The notes beneath the pieces were generated by a model. The model was not told the origin of the DNA and did no database searches. It saw only the letters and a list, made by a program, of their open reading frames with translations. DNA of 49,254 nucleotides. It comes from Clostridiales bacterium (GTDB taxonomy: Bacteria > Bacillota > Clostridia > Oscillospirales > Oscillospiraceae). Made by a program: the position numbers and the translations under genes. The stretch covers positions 1-49,254 of the forward strand of contig JAJPWY010000038.1 in assembly GCA_021205725.1 (NCBI GenBank), written 5' to 3'. Each line of letters starts with the position of its first letter. The stretch's first letter is position 1. This document shows positions 26,308 to 33,905 of this stretch, piece after piece.

Positions 26308-26348
26308 AGTATACCATATTCCGATGCAAATGGCAATCGGGCATTTGC
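26308..26348 (-). promoter_or_regulatory. Distal promoter of the lipoprotein gene with overlapping dyad
   Basis: On the minus strand, TTGCCA (26331-26336), a 17-base spacer and TATACT (26308-26313). A dyad, GCAAATG (26326-26332) and CATTTGC (26342-26348), overlaps the -35 and could be an operator. Confidence 0.55.
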
Positions 26349-26442
26349 CGATTTGAACGGAGTTCCGGCCCAAAAGCGCCCATCCCGGTGAAAAAATCCG
26401 TTGAAATCTCCCCTTCTGCCCCAAAACCGGCAGCAAGACCGG

Positions 26443-26472
26443 TTGACCGGACGGTGGGATATGTGCTAAAAT
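26443..26472 (+). promoter_or_regulatory. argS promoter
   Basis: TTGACC (26443-26448), an 18-base spacer and TAAAAT (26467-26472). A short TCCGGC/GCCGGA hairpin (26495-26514) lies in the 60-base leader. No T-box features are visible. Confidence 0.65.
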
Positions 26473-26536
26473 GACGGATAGTGAAATTTGCGTTTCCGGC
26501 CCCTGTCCGCCGGAGACGCCGAGAGGGAAGCTGTGC

Positions 26537-28309
26537 ATGAAAACCTTGATCGATCAAATCTCCGCTGTCCTGGCAGAGGGCTTCGCCGCTGCCGGGTATG
26601 ACCCCGCCCTGGGTCGGGCCACCGCCTCCAACCGTCCTGACCTGTGCCAGTATCAGTGCAACGGGGCCATGGCCGGGGCCAAGCGCTATCACAAGGCCCC
26701 CCTGGTCATCGCCCAGGAGGTGGCGGCGGCAGTGGGCGACAATCCCATGTTTGCCAAGCTGGAGGCGGTTCGCCCCGGCTTTCTCAATCTGGATCTCAGC
26801 CCGGACTTTCTGGCAGACCGTCTGGCCCAGCTGGAGGCCGACCCTCTCCGAGGCGTGGAGCAGGCGGAGCAGCCTCTGACCATCGTGGTGGATTACGGCG
26901 GCCCCAACGTGGCAAAGCCCCTCCACGTGGGCCATCTCCGCTCCGCCATCATCGGGGAGAGCATCAAGCGCACCTGCCGGTTCCTGGGCCATAAGGTCAT
27001 TGGGGACGTGCATCTGGGGGACTGGGGCCTCCAGATGGGGCAGATCATCACCGAGCTGCGCTGCCGTCAGCCGGAGCTGCCCTATTTTGACGAGAGCTTT
27101 GCCGGGCCGTATCCGGAGCAGGCCCCCTTCACCATCTCCGACCTGGAGGAGATCTATCCCGCCGCCAGCGCCCGGTGCAAGGTGGATGAGGACTACCGGA
27201 AGGCAGCTCAGACCGCCACCTGGGAGCTGCAGAGCGGCCGCCCCGGCTACCGCGCCCTGTGGCGGCACATCGTCAACGTCTCCGTCGCCGACCTGAAGCG
27301 GAACTATGACCGGCTGGACGTGAGCTTTGACCTGTGGTACGGGGAGAGCGATGCCCAGCCCTATATCGCCCCCATGGTTGAGGCCATGAAGGAGGGGGGC
27401 TACGCCCACCTCAGCGACGGGGCCCTGGTGGTGGACGTGCAGGAGGAGAGCGACACCCGGGAGGTACCCCCCTGCCTCATTCTGAAATCCGACGGGGCCG
27501 CCCAGTACGAGACCACCGACGTGGCCACCATCGTCCAGCGGGAGAGGGACTTCCACCCCGACCGGATGATCTACCTGGCGGACAAGCGCCAGGAGCTGCA
27601 CTATGTCCGGGTATTCCGCTGCGCCTACAAGACGGGACTGGTGGACAAGGACGGGTGCAGTCTGGAGTATGTGGGCTTCGGCACCATGAACGGCAAGGAC
27701 GGCAAGCCCTTCAAAACCCGGGAGGGGGGCGTGCTCCGGCTGGAATATCTGCTGGAGGACGTGAGCAAGGCGGTCTATGAAAAGTCCAAGGCCGCCAACC
27801 CCAGCCTGTCCGAGGAGGAGCTGCGGGAGATCGCCGACAAGGTGGGCCTGGCCGCCATCAAATACGGCGACCTGTCCAACCAGCCCGCCAAGGACTATAT
27901 CTTTGACATTGAGAAGTTCACCGCCTTTGAGGGGAACACCGGCCCGTATATCATGTACACCATGGTGCGCATCAAGTCCATCCTGTCCAAATACGCCGCC
28001 GCTTTCCCGGAGGCGGAGGCCGGGCGCATCCTGCCCCCGGAGAGCCGGAGCGAGACCGGCCTGGCTCTGACCCTCTGCCGCTTCAACGAGGCGGTGTACG
28101 AGACCTACGACCAGAAGTCCCCCAGCCGTCTGTGCCGCTATATCTACGACCTGACCGGGGCGCTGAACCAGTTCTATGTGGAGCACAACATCATGAAGGA
28201 GCCGGACGCCGAGCGCCAGGCAGGATATATCGCCCTCATCCGGCTGGTGCTCCACGTGCTGGAGACCGCCATCGACCTCTTGGGCTTCTCTGCCCCCGAC
28301 CGGATGTGA
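26537..28309 (+). CDS. argS: Arginyl-tRNA synthetase
   Basis: This 590-residue class I synthetase charges tRNA-Arg. Landmarks run in order: the N-terminal Add1 domain (about 1-110), VDYGGPNVAKPLHVGHLRSA with the HIGH-type HVGH, the insertion carrying DLWYGESDAQPY, and MNGKDGKPFKTREGG at the KMSKS position (ArgRS often lack the exact motif). The C-terminal anticodon domain ends ALNQFYVEHNIM..VLHVLETAIDLLGF. The ATG at 26537 follows AGAGGGAAG, and I reject an upstream in-frame ATG at 26471 that lies within the -10 box. Length is normal for the family. Monocistronic. Confidence 0.95.
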   Translation: MKTLIDQISAVLAEGFAAAGYDPALGRATASNRPDLCQYQCNGAMAGAKRYHKAPLVIAQEVAAAVGDNPMFAKLEAVRPGFLNLDLSPDFLADRLAQLEADPLRGVEQAEQPLTIVVDYGGPNVAKPLHVGHLRSAIIGESIKRTCRFLGHKVIGDVHLGDWGLQMGQIITELRCRQPELPYFDESFAGPYPEQAPFTISDLEEIYPAASARCKVDEDYRKAAQTATWELQSGRPGYRALWRHIVNVSVADLKRNYDRLDVSFDLWYGESDAQPYIAPMVEAMKEGGYAHLSDGALVVDVQEESDTREVPPCLILKSDGAAQYETTDVATIVQRERDFHPDRMIYLADKRQELHYVRVFRCAYKTGLVDKDGCSLEYVGFGTMNGKDGKPFKTREGGVLRLEYLLEDVSKAVYEKSKAANPSLSEEELREIADKVGLAAIKYGDLSNQPAKDYIFDIEKFTAFEGNTGPYIMYTMVRIKSILSKYAAAFPEAEAGRILPPESRSETGLALTLCRFNEAVYETYDQKSPSRLCRYIYDLTGALNQFYVEHNIMKEPDAERQAGYIALIRLVLHVLETAIDLLGFSAPDRM

Positions 28310-28376
28310 CAGGAGTTTCGGCAAACCTGACGATTTTCTGAATTTTTAACCTTTGTTCATGCTTTTTTCTGGCAAA

Positions 28377-28393
28377 GGCAGTATGATACTGCC
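28377..28393. promoter_or_regulatory. 17-bp perfect palindrome over a -10 element
   Basis: GGCAGTAT, one base, then ATACTGCC. The TATGAT at 28382-28387 is a good -10 box for the downstream membrane-fusion gene, but no clear -35 is seen. A transcription factor bound here would control initiation directly. Confidence 0.6.
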
Positions 28394-28414
28394 AACAGGC
28401 ACAGTGACAGACCC

Positions 28415-28433
28415 CCGGAGCGTGCCGCTCCGG
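28415..28433 (+). promoter_or_regulatory. Leader hairpin of the membrane-fusion gene
   Basis: CCGGAGCG and CGCTCCGG form a perfect 8-bp stem with a 3-base loop, 20 bases ahead of the start codon and just upstream of the GGGAGGAA ribosome site. Confidence 0.5.
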
Positions 28434-28453
28434 AGGGTGCGGGAGGAATCAAC

Positions 28454-30052
28454 ATGACGGAATCAGGTAAAAAGCGTCCGGCGCTGCAAAAGCGGTGGCT
28501 GGTGCTGGGGACGATCATTCTGGTCGCCCTGATTTTCCTGATCCCCTTTATCCAGGACGGCGGAGCCCGGGTGGATACCTCGGTGGAGGTGGAGACGGAG
28601 ACCGCCGTGATCGGAACCATTCGGGAGACGGTGTCCGCCTCCGGCGCCGTCCAGTCCGCCGACAGCGAACCGGTGACCGCCCAGTACAGCGGCGTCATCG
28701 CCTCGGTGGAGGTCAGCGAGGGGGACGTGGTGGAGGCCGGCGACGTGCTGGCCTCCTATGACACCGACGACCTGACCGAACAGATGCTGGCCCTGCTGGA
28801 GCAGCTGGACGAGGTGGACGATCAGCTGGCAGAGACAGAGCAGGGCGGCAGTGCCCAGCTCACCGCAGAGACCGACGGACTGGTGAAGGCAATTTACGCC
28901 AGCCGGGGCGACCTGGCCGGAGAGGTCACCGCCGCATACGGCGGCCTGCTGGAGCTGTCCACCGACGGCCTGCTCCGGGTGGAGCTGACCCTGACAGAGG
29001 AGACAGTCCTCCGGGCAGGAGACGCCGTCACCGTCACCCTGGAGGATGAGGTCGTCGAGGGCACGGTGGATGCGGTGGATGCGGAGACCGGCGTGGCCGT
29101 CGTCACCTTTCCGGACAGCGCCAGCCGCTCCATCGGCGTGACCGCCGCCGTCACCGGGGAGGACGGAGCAGCGCTGGGCAGCGGAACGGTTGCCTCCAAC
29201 AGCCCGGTGCTCATCGCCTGGGAGAGCGGCATGGTCTCCTCCCTTCTGGTGGAGGTGGGGGACGAGGTTGCCGAGGGCGACCCTCTCGTCCGCTGCGTGG
29301 ATGAGACCTATGACGAGACCTGGCTCGCTCTGACGGAGCAGCGGGAGACGCTGGCGGCGGAGCTGTACCGGCTCCGCCAGTTCCGGGAAAATCCGGTGCT
29401 GACGGCAGATTCCAGCGGCATCGTCACCGACCTGGCCCTGACAGAGGGTGAGCCGGTAGAGCAGGAGGCCCAGGTCTGCGCCATCACCTCCACCAGCTCC
29501 TTCCGAATCCGTCTGGAGGTCTCCGAGCAGGAGGTGGAGCAGATCCAGGTCGGGCTGACGGCGGAGCTGACCTTTTCCGACGAGGCCGACGAGGTGGATA
29601 CCATCTATACCGGCCAGGTGACGGAGGTGTCTGAGTCAGCCGAGGCCTCCGGCGACGAGACGTTCTATGCCGTCACCGTCTCTCTGGAAAATGCCCAGGG
29701 CCTCCAGGTGGGGGACGCCTGTGACGCTGTCATCATTCTGGACGAGGCGGAGAACGCCGTACTCGTCCCCATTCAGGCCCTTTCCATCCAGTCTGATGGC
29801 ACCCGCTCCGTGGAGATCGCCTATGGCGACGGCCTGACCAGCGTGGTCACGGTGGAGATCGGCCTGACCAGTCAGGATCAGGTTCAGATCCTCTGGGGCG
29901 TAGAGGAGGGAGACGAGGTGGTGGTGGCCTCCCGGGTGACCGAAACCACCGTGTTCACCTTCTTCAATCACGAATGGATTATTGACCAGAGCGAGAGCGA
30001 ATACTCCGTAGGCCCCTCCTCCCTTCCGGAGACGGAGGACAGCGACGAGTGA
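28454..30052 (+). CDS. HlyD-family membrane-fusion (adaptor) protein, orphan
   Basis: This 532-residue protein has an N-terminal membrane anchor (about 14-34, RWLVLGTIILVALIFLIPFI). Lipoyl-type modules follow: YSGVIASVEVSEGDVVEAGD (about 78-97), a second around 255 (MVSSLLVEVGDEVAEGDPLV) and a third near 320 (SGIVTDLALTEGEPVEQ). A beta-barrel segment and a membrane-proximal domain close it (EENAVLVPIQAL-like, GVEEGDEVVVAS). Such adaptors couple to MacB-type ABC exporters. The helical hairpin is short and very acidic (EQLDEVDDQLAETE). The usual ABC permease and ATPase do not follow; the next genes are convergent and belong to an importer. The ATG at 28454 follows GGGAGGAA. Confidence 0.85.
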   Translation: MTESGKKRPALQKRWLVLGTIILVALIFLIPFIQDGGARVDTSVEVETETAVIGTIRETVSASGAVQSADSEPVTAQYSGVIASVEVSEGDVVEAGDVLASYDTDDLTEQMLALLEQLDEVDDQLAETEQGGSAQLTAETDGLVKAIYASRGDLAGEVTAAYGGLLELSTDGLLRVELTLTEETVLRAGDAVTVTLEDEVVEGTVDAVDAETGVAVVTFPDSASRSIGVTAAVTGEDGAALGSGTVASNSPVLIAWESGMVSSLLVEVGDEVAEGDPLVRCVDETYDETWLALTEQRETLAAELYRLRQFRENPVLTADSSGIVTDLALTEGEPVEQEAQVCAITSTSSFRIRLEVSEQEVEQIQVGLTAELTFSDEADEVDTIYTGQVTEVSESAEASGDETFYAVTVSLENAQGLQVGDACDAVIILDEAENAVLVPIQALSIQSDGTRSVEIAYGDGLTSVVTVEIGLTSQDQVQILWGVEEGDEVVVASRVTETTVFTFFNHEWIIDQSESEYSVGPSSLPETEDSDE

Positions 30053-30070
30053 CAAGTAGTCAGTGATAAG

Positions 30071-30115
30071 AAAAAAGCTGCACCCTGCCGGACTTTGCCC
30101 GACGGGGTGCAGCTT
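30071..30115. terminator. Bidirectional terminator
   Basis: An 11-bp outer stem (30075-30085, 30105-30115) with further inner pairing separates the membrane-fusion gene (+) from the ABC ATPase gene (-). The six A residues at 30071-30076 give a T run for the minus strand, where it should be strong. Confidence 0.85.
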
Positions 30116-30132
30116 GCTTTATGGAGCGGCAA

Positions 30133-30702
30133 TCAAAGGCCGATGATCTCCGCTCCCAACGCCACCGCCTCCTCCCGGAGGTGGGTGGTCATGAGCAGGA
30201 GGCGGCCGTTCTGCCGCTGCCGCACGTAGCGGATGACCCTTTCCCGGGTCTCCTCGTCCAGACCGGTGAACGGCTCGTCCAGGAGCAGCACGTCCGACGG
30301 CGCCAGCACCGCCCGGGCGATGGCCGTCCGCCGCTTCATCCCTCCGGAGAGGGTGCTGGCGGGCCGCTCCAGACAGTCGGCGGGAAGGATGGTCTCCAGC
30401 TCCCGGCGAAGGGCAGCCCTGTCCGGCTTTGTCTGCACCAGGGCCACGTTGGTCACCGGGGAGAGGTGCTCACACAGGCGGTTTTCCTGAAAGACCATGG
30501 AGATCCTCGCCCGGTCAAAGCCCAAAATCCGTCCCCCGTCCGGCGTCTCCAGCCCGGCCAGCAGGCGGAACAGGGTGGTCTTTCCCCCGCCGGAGGGGGC
30601 CATGATCGCCACGCAGTCCCCGGGAGCAAAGGACAGGCTCACCCCATCCAGCACGGTCAGCGAGCCGTAGCGCCGGGTCAGGTTTTCACAGCCGTAGATC
30701 AT
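30133..30702 (-). CDS. ABC importer ATP-binding protein (SsuB/TauB/ThiZ-like)
   Basis: This is a short, 189-residue ATPase that energises the permease encoded upstream. Walker A is APSGGGKTT (near 34-42, with Ala for the usual first Gly). The Q-loop is MVFQENRL, the signature is LSGGMKRR, Walker B is LLLDEPFTGLD and the H-loop is MTTHLREE. All catalytic parts are present, so the protein is functional-looking, but it lacks the C-terminal helices common in 240-260-residue relatives. It overlaps the permease gene by 17 bases and ends before a strong terminator. Likely cargo of this importer type: sulfonates, nitrate or thiamine precursors. Confidence 0.88.
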   Translation of the reverse strand: MIYGCENLTRRYGSLTVLDGVSLSFAPGDCVAIMAPSGGGKTTLFRLLAGLETPDGGRILGFDRARISMVFQENRLCEHLSPVTNVALVQTKPDRAALRRELETILPADCLERPASTLSGGMKRRTAIARAVLAPSDVLLLDEPFTGLDEETRERVIRYVRQRQNGRLLLMTTHLREEAVALGAEIIGL

Positions 30703-31450
30703 CGGTTCCCTCCAATCTCCCGGCGATATACCTCAGCAGCCAGAGGAACGCCCGCTCGAACAGAGCGCTCAGGGCCAGGATCACGAATGTCCAGGCAAAC
30801 AGGTCATCGATCTCCAGATAGATCTTGGCGAAATAGAGCTGCTGCCCGATGGAGTGGAGGGGGGTGCCAATGACCTCCGCCGCCACTCCGGACTTCCAGC
30901 TCATCCCCAGGGCCAGCTGGCACCCGCTCATCAGGGAGGGCAGCAGAGCCGGGAGATAGACATACCGGAACCGCCGCCAGGGGGAGAGGCGGAACACCCG
31001 GGCCATCTCCAGCAGCTGTCCGTCCGCCCGCTCCAGTCCCTCCCTTGTCTGGAGATAGAGGATGGGGAAGGCCACCAGAAAGACGATGAGAAAGGTCAGG
31101 TTTTGGGAGCCCACCCACACCAGGGCCAGAATGACGAAGCAGGCCACAGGCACCGACTTCATGGCGGTCACTGCCGGGGCCAGGATGTCCCCTACCAACG
31201 GGAACCGATAGGCCAGCCCTCCGGCCATCAGCCCGGCGGCAAAGGCCAGAAGATATCCCCCCAGGATGCGCAGGAAGGTGAACAGCACCGTCTGCCAGAA
31301 CTCGGCGGTGACGATGAGGGTCAGCAGGGCCTGGAACGCCTCTGCCGGGCCTGCCAGGATGACGCTCTGGTTCACCCAAAGGCTGGCCAGCTGCCAGAGG
31401 GCCAGCCAGCCCAGGGCGATGAGCAGCTTTTTCAGCCCCGGCTTACCCAA
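30686..31450 (-). CDS. ABC importer permease (SsuC/ThiX-like, BPD_transp_1)
   Basis: This 254-residue protein has six membrane helices, starting with KKLLIALGWLALWQLASLWV. It carries the family's EAA-type loop, MARVFRLSPWRRFRYVYLPALLPSL (about residues 150-175), which contacts the ATPase. The closing GMSWKSGVAAEVIG and GQQLYFAKIYLEIDDLFAW motifs are typical of SsuC/TauC/ThiX permeases. It overlaps the substrate-binding gene by 8 bases and the ATPase gene by 17, forming a compact SBP-permease-ATPase operon. Confidence 0.9.
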   Translation of the reverse strand: MGKPGLKKLLIALGWLALWQLASLWVNQSVILAGPAEAFQALLTLIVTAEFWQTVLFTFLRILGGYLLAFAAGLMAGGLAYRFPLVGDILAPAVTAMKSVPVACFVILALVWVGSQNLTFLIVFLVAFPILYLQTREGLERADGQLLEMARVFRLSPWRRFRYVYLPALLPSLMSGCQLALGMSWKSGVAAEVIGTPLHSIGQQLYFAKIYLEIDDLFAWTFVILALSALFERAFLWLLRYIAGRLEGTDDLRL

Positions 31451-32558
31451 GGTAGTAGAACTCGTCCCCCGGCAGCGTTCCGCCCACGGAGGAGGGCTCC
31501 AGGTCGTAGAGCACCTGGAGATAGGCGGAGACCATGTCCTTCATATCCTGGCCGGTGACGCAGGTGACGTTGCAGTAGGGAATGGCGGTCTCCGCCACGG
31601 CTGCGCTCTCCAGAATCCCCAGGTCAACCATCCGCTGGGCGGTGGTGGCCACATCCTCGTTGGCGGCGGTGGTGCTGGTCAGGTGGTCGGCCAGGAACCG
31701 GGCCACTGCATCCGGGTGCTCCTCCAGAAAGGCGGTGCGCACCACGGTGACGCCGGTGATCAGGTCGGTGTCGGACACGGCCCCCCACTCCTCGGTGAGG
31801 TCAAGGACGATGGAGAAGCCCTCCAGCTTGTTCAGGGCGGCGGTGACAGAGGGCTGGGGCAGCAGGCCCACCCCCTCCGGGTCGGCGGTGAGGGCGGCGA
31901 TGACCTCGGTGGCCTCAGACTGGTACTCCACGTTCACGTCGTCCAGGCTCATGTCATGCTGAGCCAGGAGATACTGGAGCACATAGTCCGGGGAGGTTCC
32001 CTGGCCGGGGAGGTAGATCGTCCGGCCTGCCAGATCCTCGATGGAGGCGATGGAGTCGTCTGCGCTGATGACGTAGAGCACCCCCAGGGTGTTCACGTCG
32101 ATGCAGGTGACGCCCCCGTCAATTTTGGTATTCCAGATGGCGGCGGCGTTGGCGGGGATGAGGGCGATGTCCAGCTCCCCGGAGACCATCTCGGTCAACA
32201 GGGCGGAGGCGTCCGTCTCCATGGTAAAGCTGTAGTCGGCGGAGTCCCAGCTCATCATCTCGGTCAGGCCGATAGAGGTGGGGCCCTTCAGGGAGCCGAT
32301 GCGGGTGACGACGGTTTCGGTCTCAACGTCTTCCTCCGTGTCCTCCGGCTCCACAGTCTCCGTCTCCGTCTCGGACTCGGTGTCCGCCTCCGACTCGGAT
32401 TCCGTCTCCTCCTCCGCCTCGGCTTCCTCCTCTGCTGCGTCCTCTGTGACGGCGTCGGCGGTCTCCTCTGTGGTCGTCTCCGTCTCCGTGCTGCCGCAGG
32501 CAGCCAGGGCAAGCATCATGGCCAGGGCCATGAGCAGGGCAAACAGTCTCTTTTTCAT
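31443..32558 (-). CDS. ABC importer substrate-binding lipoprotein (NMT1/THI5-like)
   Basis: This 371-residue lipoprotein has the start at the ATG at 32558 behind CAGGAGG. The signal peptide ends in LAAC (Cys21). Residues about 25-82 are an extraordinary acidic linker made almost only of Glu, Thr, Ser, Asp and Ala. The binding domain follows from VVTRIGSLKGPTSIGLTEMM with the two-lobed NMT1/SsuA pattern: DIALIPANAAAIW, LAGRTIYLPGQGTSPDYVL and VGLLPQPSVTAAL. Ligand unknown; sulfonate, pyrimidine thiamine precursors or similar small molecules are candidates. It is the first gene of the importer operon, downstream of a leader that contains a terminator. Confidence 0.88.
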   Translation of the reverse strand: MKKRLFALLMALAMMLALAACGSTETETTTEETADAVTEDAAEEEAEAEEETESESEADTESETETETVEPEDTEEDVETETVVTRIGSLKGPTSIGLTEMMSWDSADYSFTMETDASALLTEMVSGELDIALIPANAAAIWNTKIDGGVTCIDVNTLGVLYVISADDSIASIEDLAGRTIYLPGQGTSPDYVLQYLLAQHDMSLDDVNVEYQSEATEVIAALTADPEGVGLLPQPSVTAALNKLEGFSIVLDLTEEWGAVSDTDLITGVTVVRTAFLEEHPDAVARFLADHLTSTTAANEDVATTAQRMVDLGILESAAVAETAIPYCNVTCVTGQDMKDMVSAYLQVLYDLEPSSVGGTLPGDEFYYLG

Positions 32559-32593
32559 GGTGAATGTCCTCCTGTCTTGTCTCCCTGAGCGCC

Positions 32594-32624
32594 AAAAAAC
32601 GTCCATGCCCGAGGGCATGGACGT
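32594..32624 (-). terminator. Leader terminator (attenuator candidate) of the ABC importer
   Basis: Perfect 12-bp arms (32599-32610, 32613-32624) are followed on the minus strand by six T residues. It lies 36 bases before the start codon, downstream of the only promoter I can find, so it must be read through for expression. Confidence 0.75.
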
Positions 32625-32720
32625 AGTGCGGCCTTGCAGCATCCCGTCTTTCCCCGCAGCACAGCTTTGGCGTCAGTCTGATGTCGGGGATATGGTAGCA
32701 TAAACCGGGAGAAAGCGCAA
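32625..32720 (-). promoter_or_regulatory. Promoter and possible aptamer region of the ABC importer
   Basis: On the minus strand, TTGCGC (32715-32720), a 17-base spacer and TACCAT (32692-32697). About 60 transcribed bases follow before the terminator. They include pairable GTGC/GCAC and CTGC/GCAG segments, but I see no TPP, guanidine, SAM or other consensus core. Confidence 0.45.
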
Positions 32721-32751
32721 GAGGATTGATGGGAAAAATGGTGTGTTCGCC

Positions 32752-33768
32752 TTACAGCAGCGGCACCGCCGCATCCCGGCAGGCCTGGATGGTTTCCGGA
32801 TCCCAGACAGAGGACTGCACCTCGCCGATGTGGGCCTTGCCCAGCAGGAGCATACACAGCCGGGACTGACCAATACCGCCGCCGATGGTCTGGGGCAGCT
32901 CGCCCTTTAAGAGCATTTTGTGGAACATCAGCTCCCGGCGGTCGTCGCAGCCTGCGGCGGTGAGCTGGCGATCCAGGGCCTCCGGGTCCACCCGGATGCC
33001 CATGGAGGACACCTCGAAGGAGCAGCCCAGCACCTCGTTCCAGAACAGGATATCCCCGTTCAGGCTCCAGTCGTCGTAGTCCGGGGCCCGGCCGTCGTGG
33101 GGCTTGCCGGAGCGGAGGGGTGCGCCGATCTGACTGACAAATACCGTCTTGTACTGCTGGACGAATTTATTCTCCCGCTCCTTGGGGGTCAGGTCGGGGT
33201 AGAGATCCTCCAGCTCCTGGCTGGAGATGAAGGTCACCTTGTCGCAGAGAGGGGTCACGGCGCACATCTGGCCGTAGATGTTGCGCAGGATATTCTGGGT
33301 GTCGCAGATGGCCCGGACGATGGCCCGCACCACCGTATGGAGGTATTCCTCCGTCCGATCCCGGGGGGCGATCACCTTTTCCCAGTCCCACTGGTCCACA
33401 TAGACCGAGTGGAGATTGTCCAGCTCCTCGTCCCGGCGGATGGCGTTCATGTCGGTGACCAGACCGGTGCCCACCTGGAAGCCGAAGCGGTACAGAGCCA
33501 TCCGCTTCCACTTGGCCAGGGAGTGGACTACCTGGGCGTCCCGCCCGGTGTAGGGGATGTCGAAGGAGACGGGACGCTCCACTCCGTTCAGGTCGTCGTT
33601 CAGGCCGGAGGCGGCCTCCACGAACAGGGGAGCGGAGACTCGCCGCAGATTCAGGGCCCCACACAGGTGATCCTCAAACAGCCGCTTGATGAGGCCGATG
33701 GCCTTCTGGGTATCATACAGGTTTAAGATCGGGGTGTAGCCCTGGGGAATACAGTTCAGATTGGACAT
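32752..33768 (-). CDS. asnA: Aspartate-ammonia ligase (asparagine synthetase A)
   Basis: This 338-residue cytoplasmic enzyme makes asparagine from aspartate, ammonia and ATP, and is related to class II synthetases. The sequence is typical throughout: FVEAASGLNDDLNGVERPVSFD near 50-70, AQVVHSLAKWKRMALYRFGF, MNAIRRDEELDNLHSVYVDQWDWE, and the C-terminal PQTIGGGIGQSRLCMLLLGKAHIGEVQ. Length matches the family (about 330). It has its own promoter. The ribosome site (GGAG) lies 10 bases before the ATG at 33768. Confidence 0.96.
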   Translation of the reverse strand: MSNLNCIPQGYTPILNLYDTQKAIGLIKRLFEDHLCGALNLRRVSAPLFVEAASGLNDDLNGVERPVSFDIPYTGRDAQVVHSLAKWKRMALYRFGFQVGTGLVTDMNAIRRDEELDNLHSVYVDQWDWEKVIAPRDRTEEYLHTVVRAIVRAICDTQNILRNIYGQMCAVTPLCDKVTFISSQELEDLYPDLTPKERENKFVQQYKTVFVSQIGAPLRSGKPHDGRAPDYDDWSLNGDILFWNEVLGCSFEVSSMGIRVDPEALDRQLTAAGCDDRRELMFHKMLLKGELPQTIGGGIGQSRLCMLLLGKAHIGEVQSSVWDPETIQACRDAAVPLL

Positions 33769-33806
33769 AGCAGACAGCTCCGTTTCTCATGAGACTTCTC
33801 TCAACC

Positions 33807-33828
33807 GGGCGGATGGGATATCCCGCCC
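33807..33828 (-). promoter_or_regulatory. Leader hairpin of asnA
   Basis: GGGCGG (33807-33812) pairs with CCGCCC (33823-33828) and encloses the palindrome GGGATATCCC (33815-33824). It begins about 4 bases after the predicted transcription start. Confidence 0.5.
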
Positions 33829-33838
33829 ACTGCCCCCT

Positions 33839-33867
33839 ATGGTATCACGGCAGGGCGGCGGTGTCAA
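33839..33867 (-). promoter_or_regulatory. asnA promoter
   Basis: On the minus strand, a perfect TTGACA (33862-33867), a 17-base spacer and TACCAT (33839-33844). Confidence 0.75.
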
Positions 33868-33905
33868 ATGGGAAAGGGAGATTTTTCTGCCGGCATCCTG
33901 TCCGC

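Noticed and set aside
26271-26536. T-box leader for argS
   Set aside because: The promoter lies only about 65 bases before the start codon and no T-box sequence or specifier hairpin is visible.
32625-32685. TPP, guanidine or cyclic-di-GMP riboswitch in the ABC importer leader
   Set aside because: The CTGAGA/GGAT-type core of TPP and the conserved blocks of the other classes are missing. I leave it unassigned.
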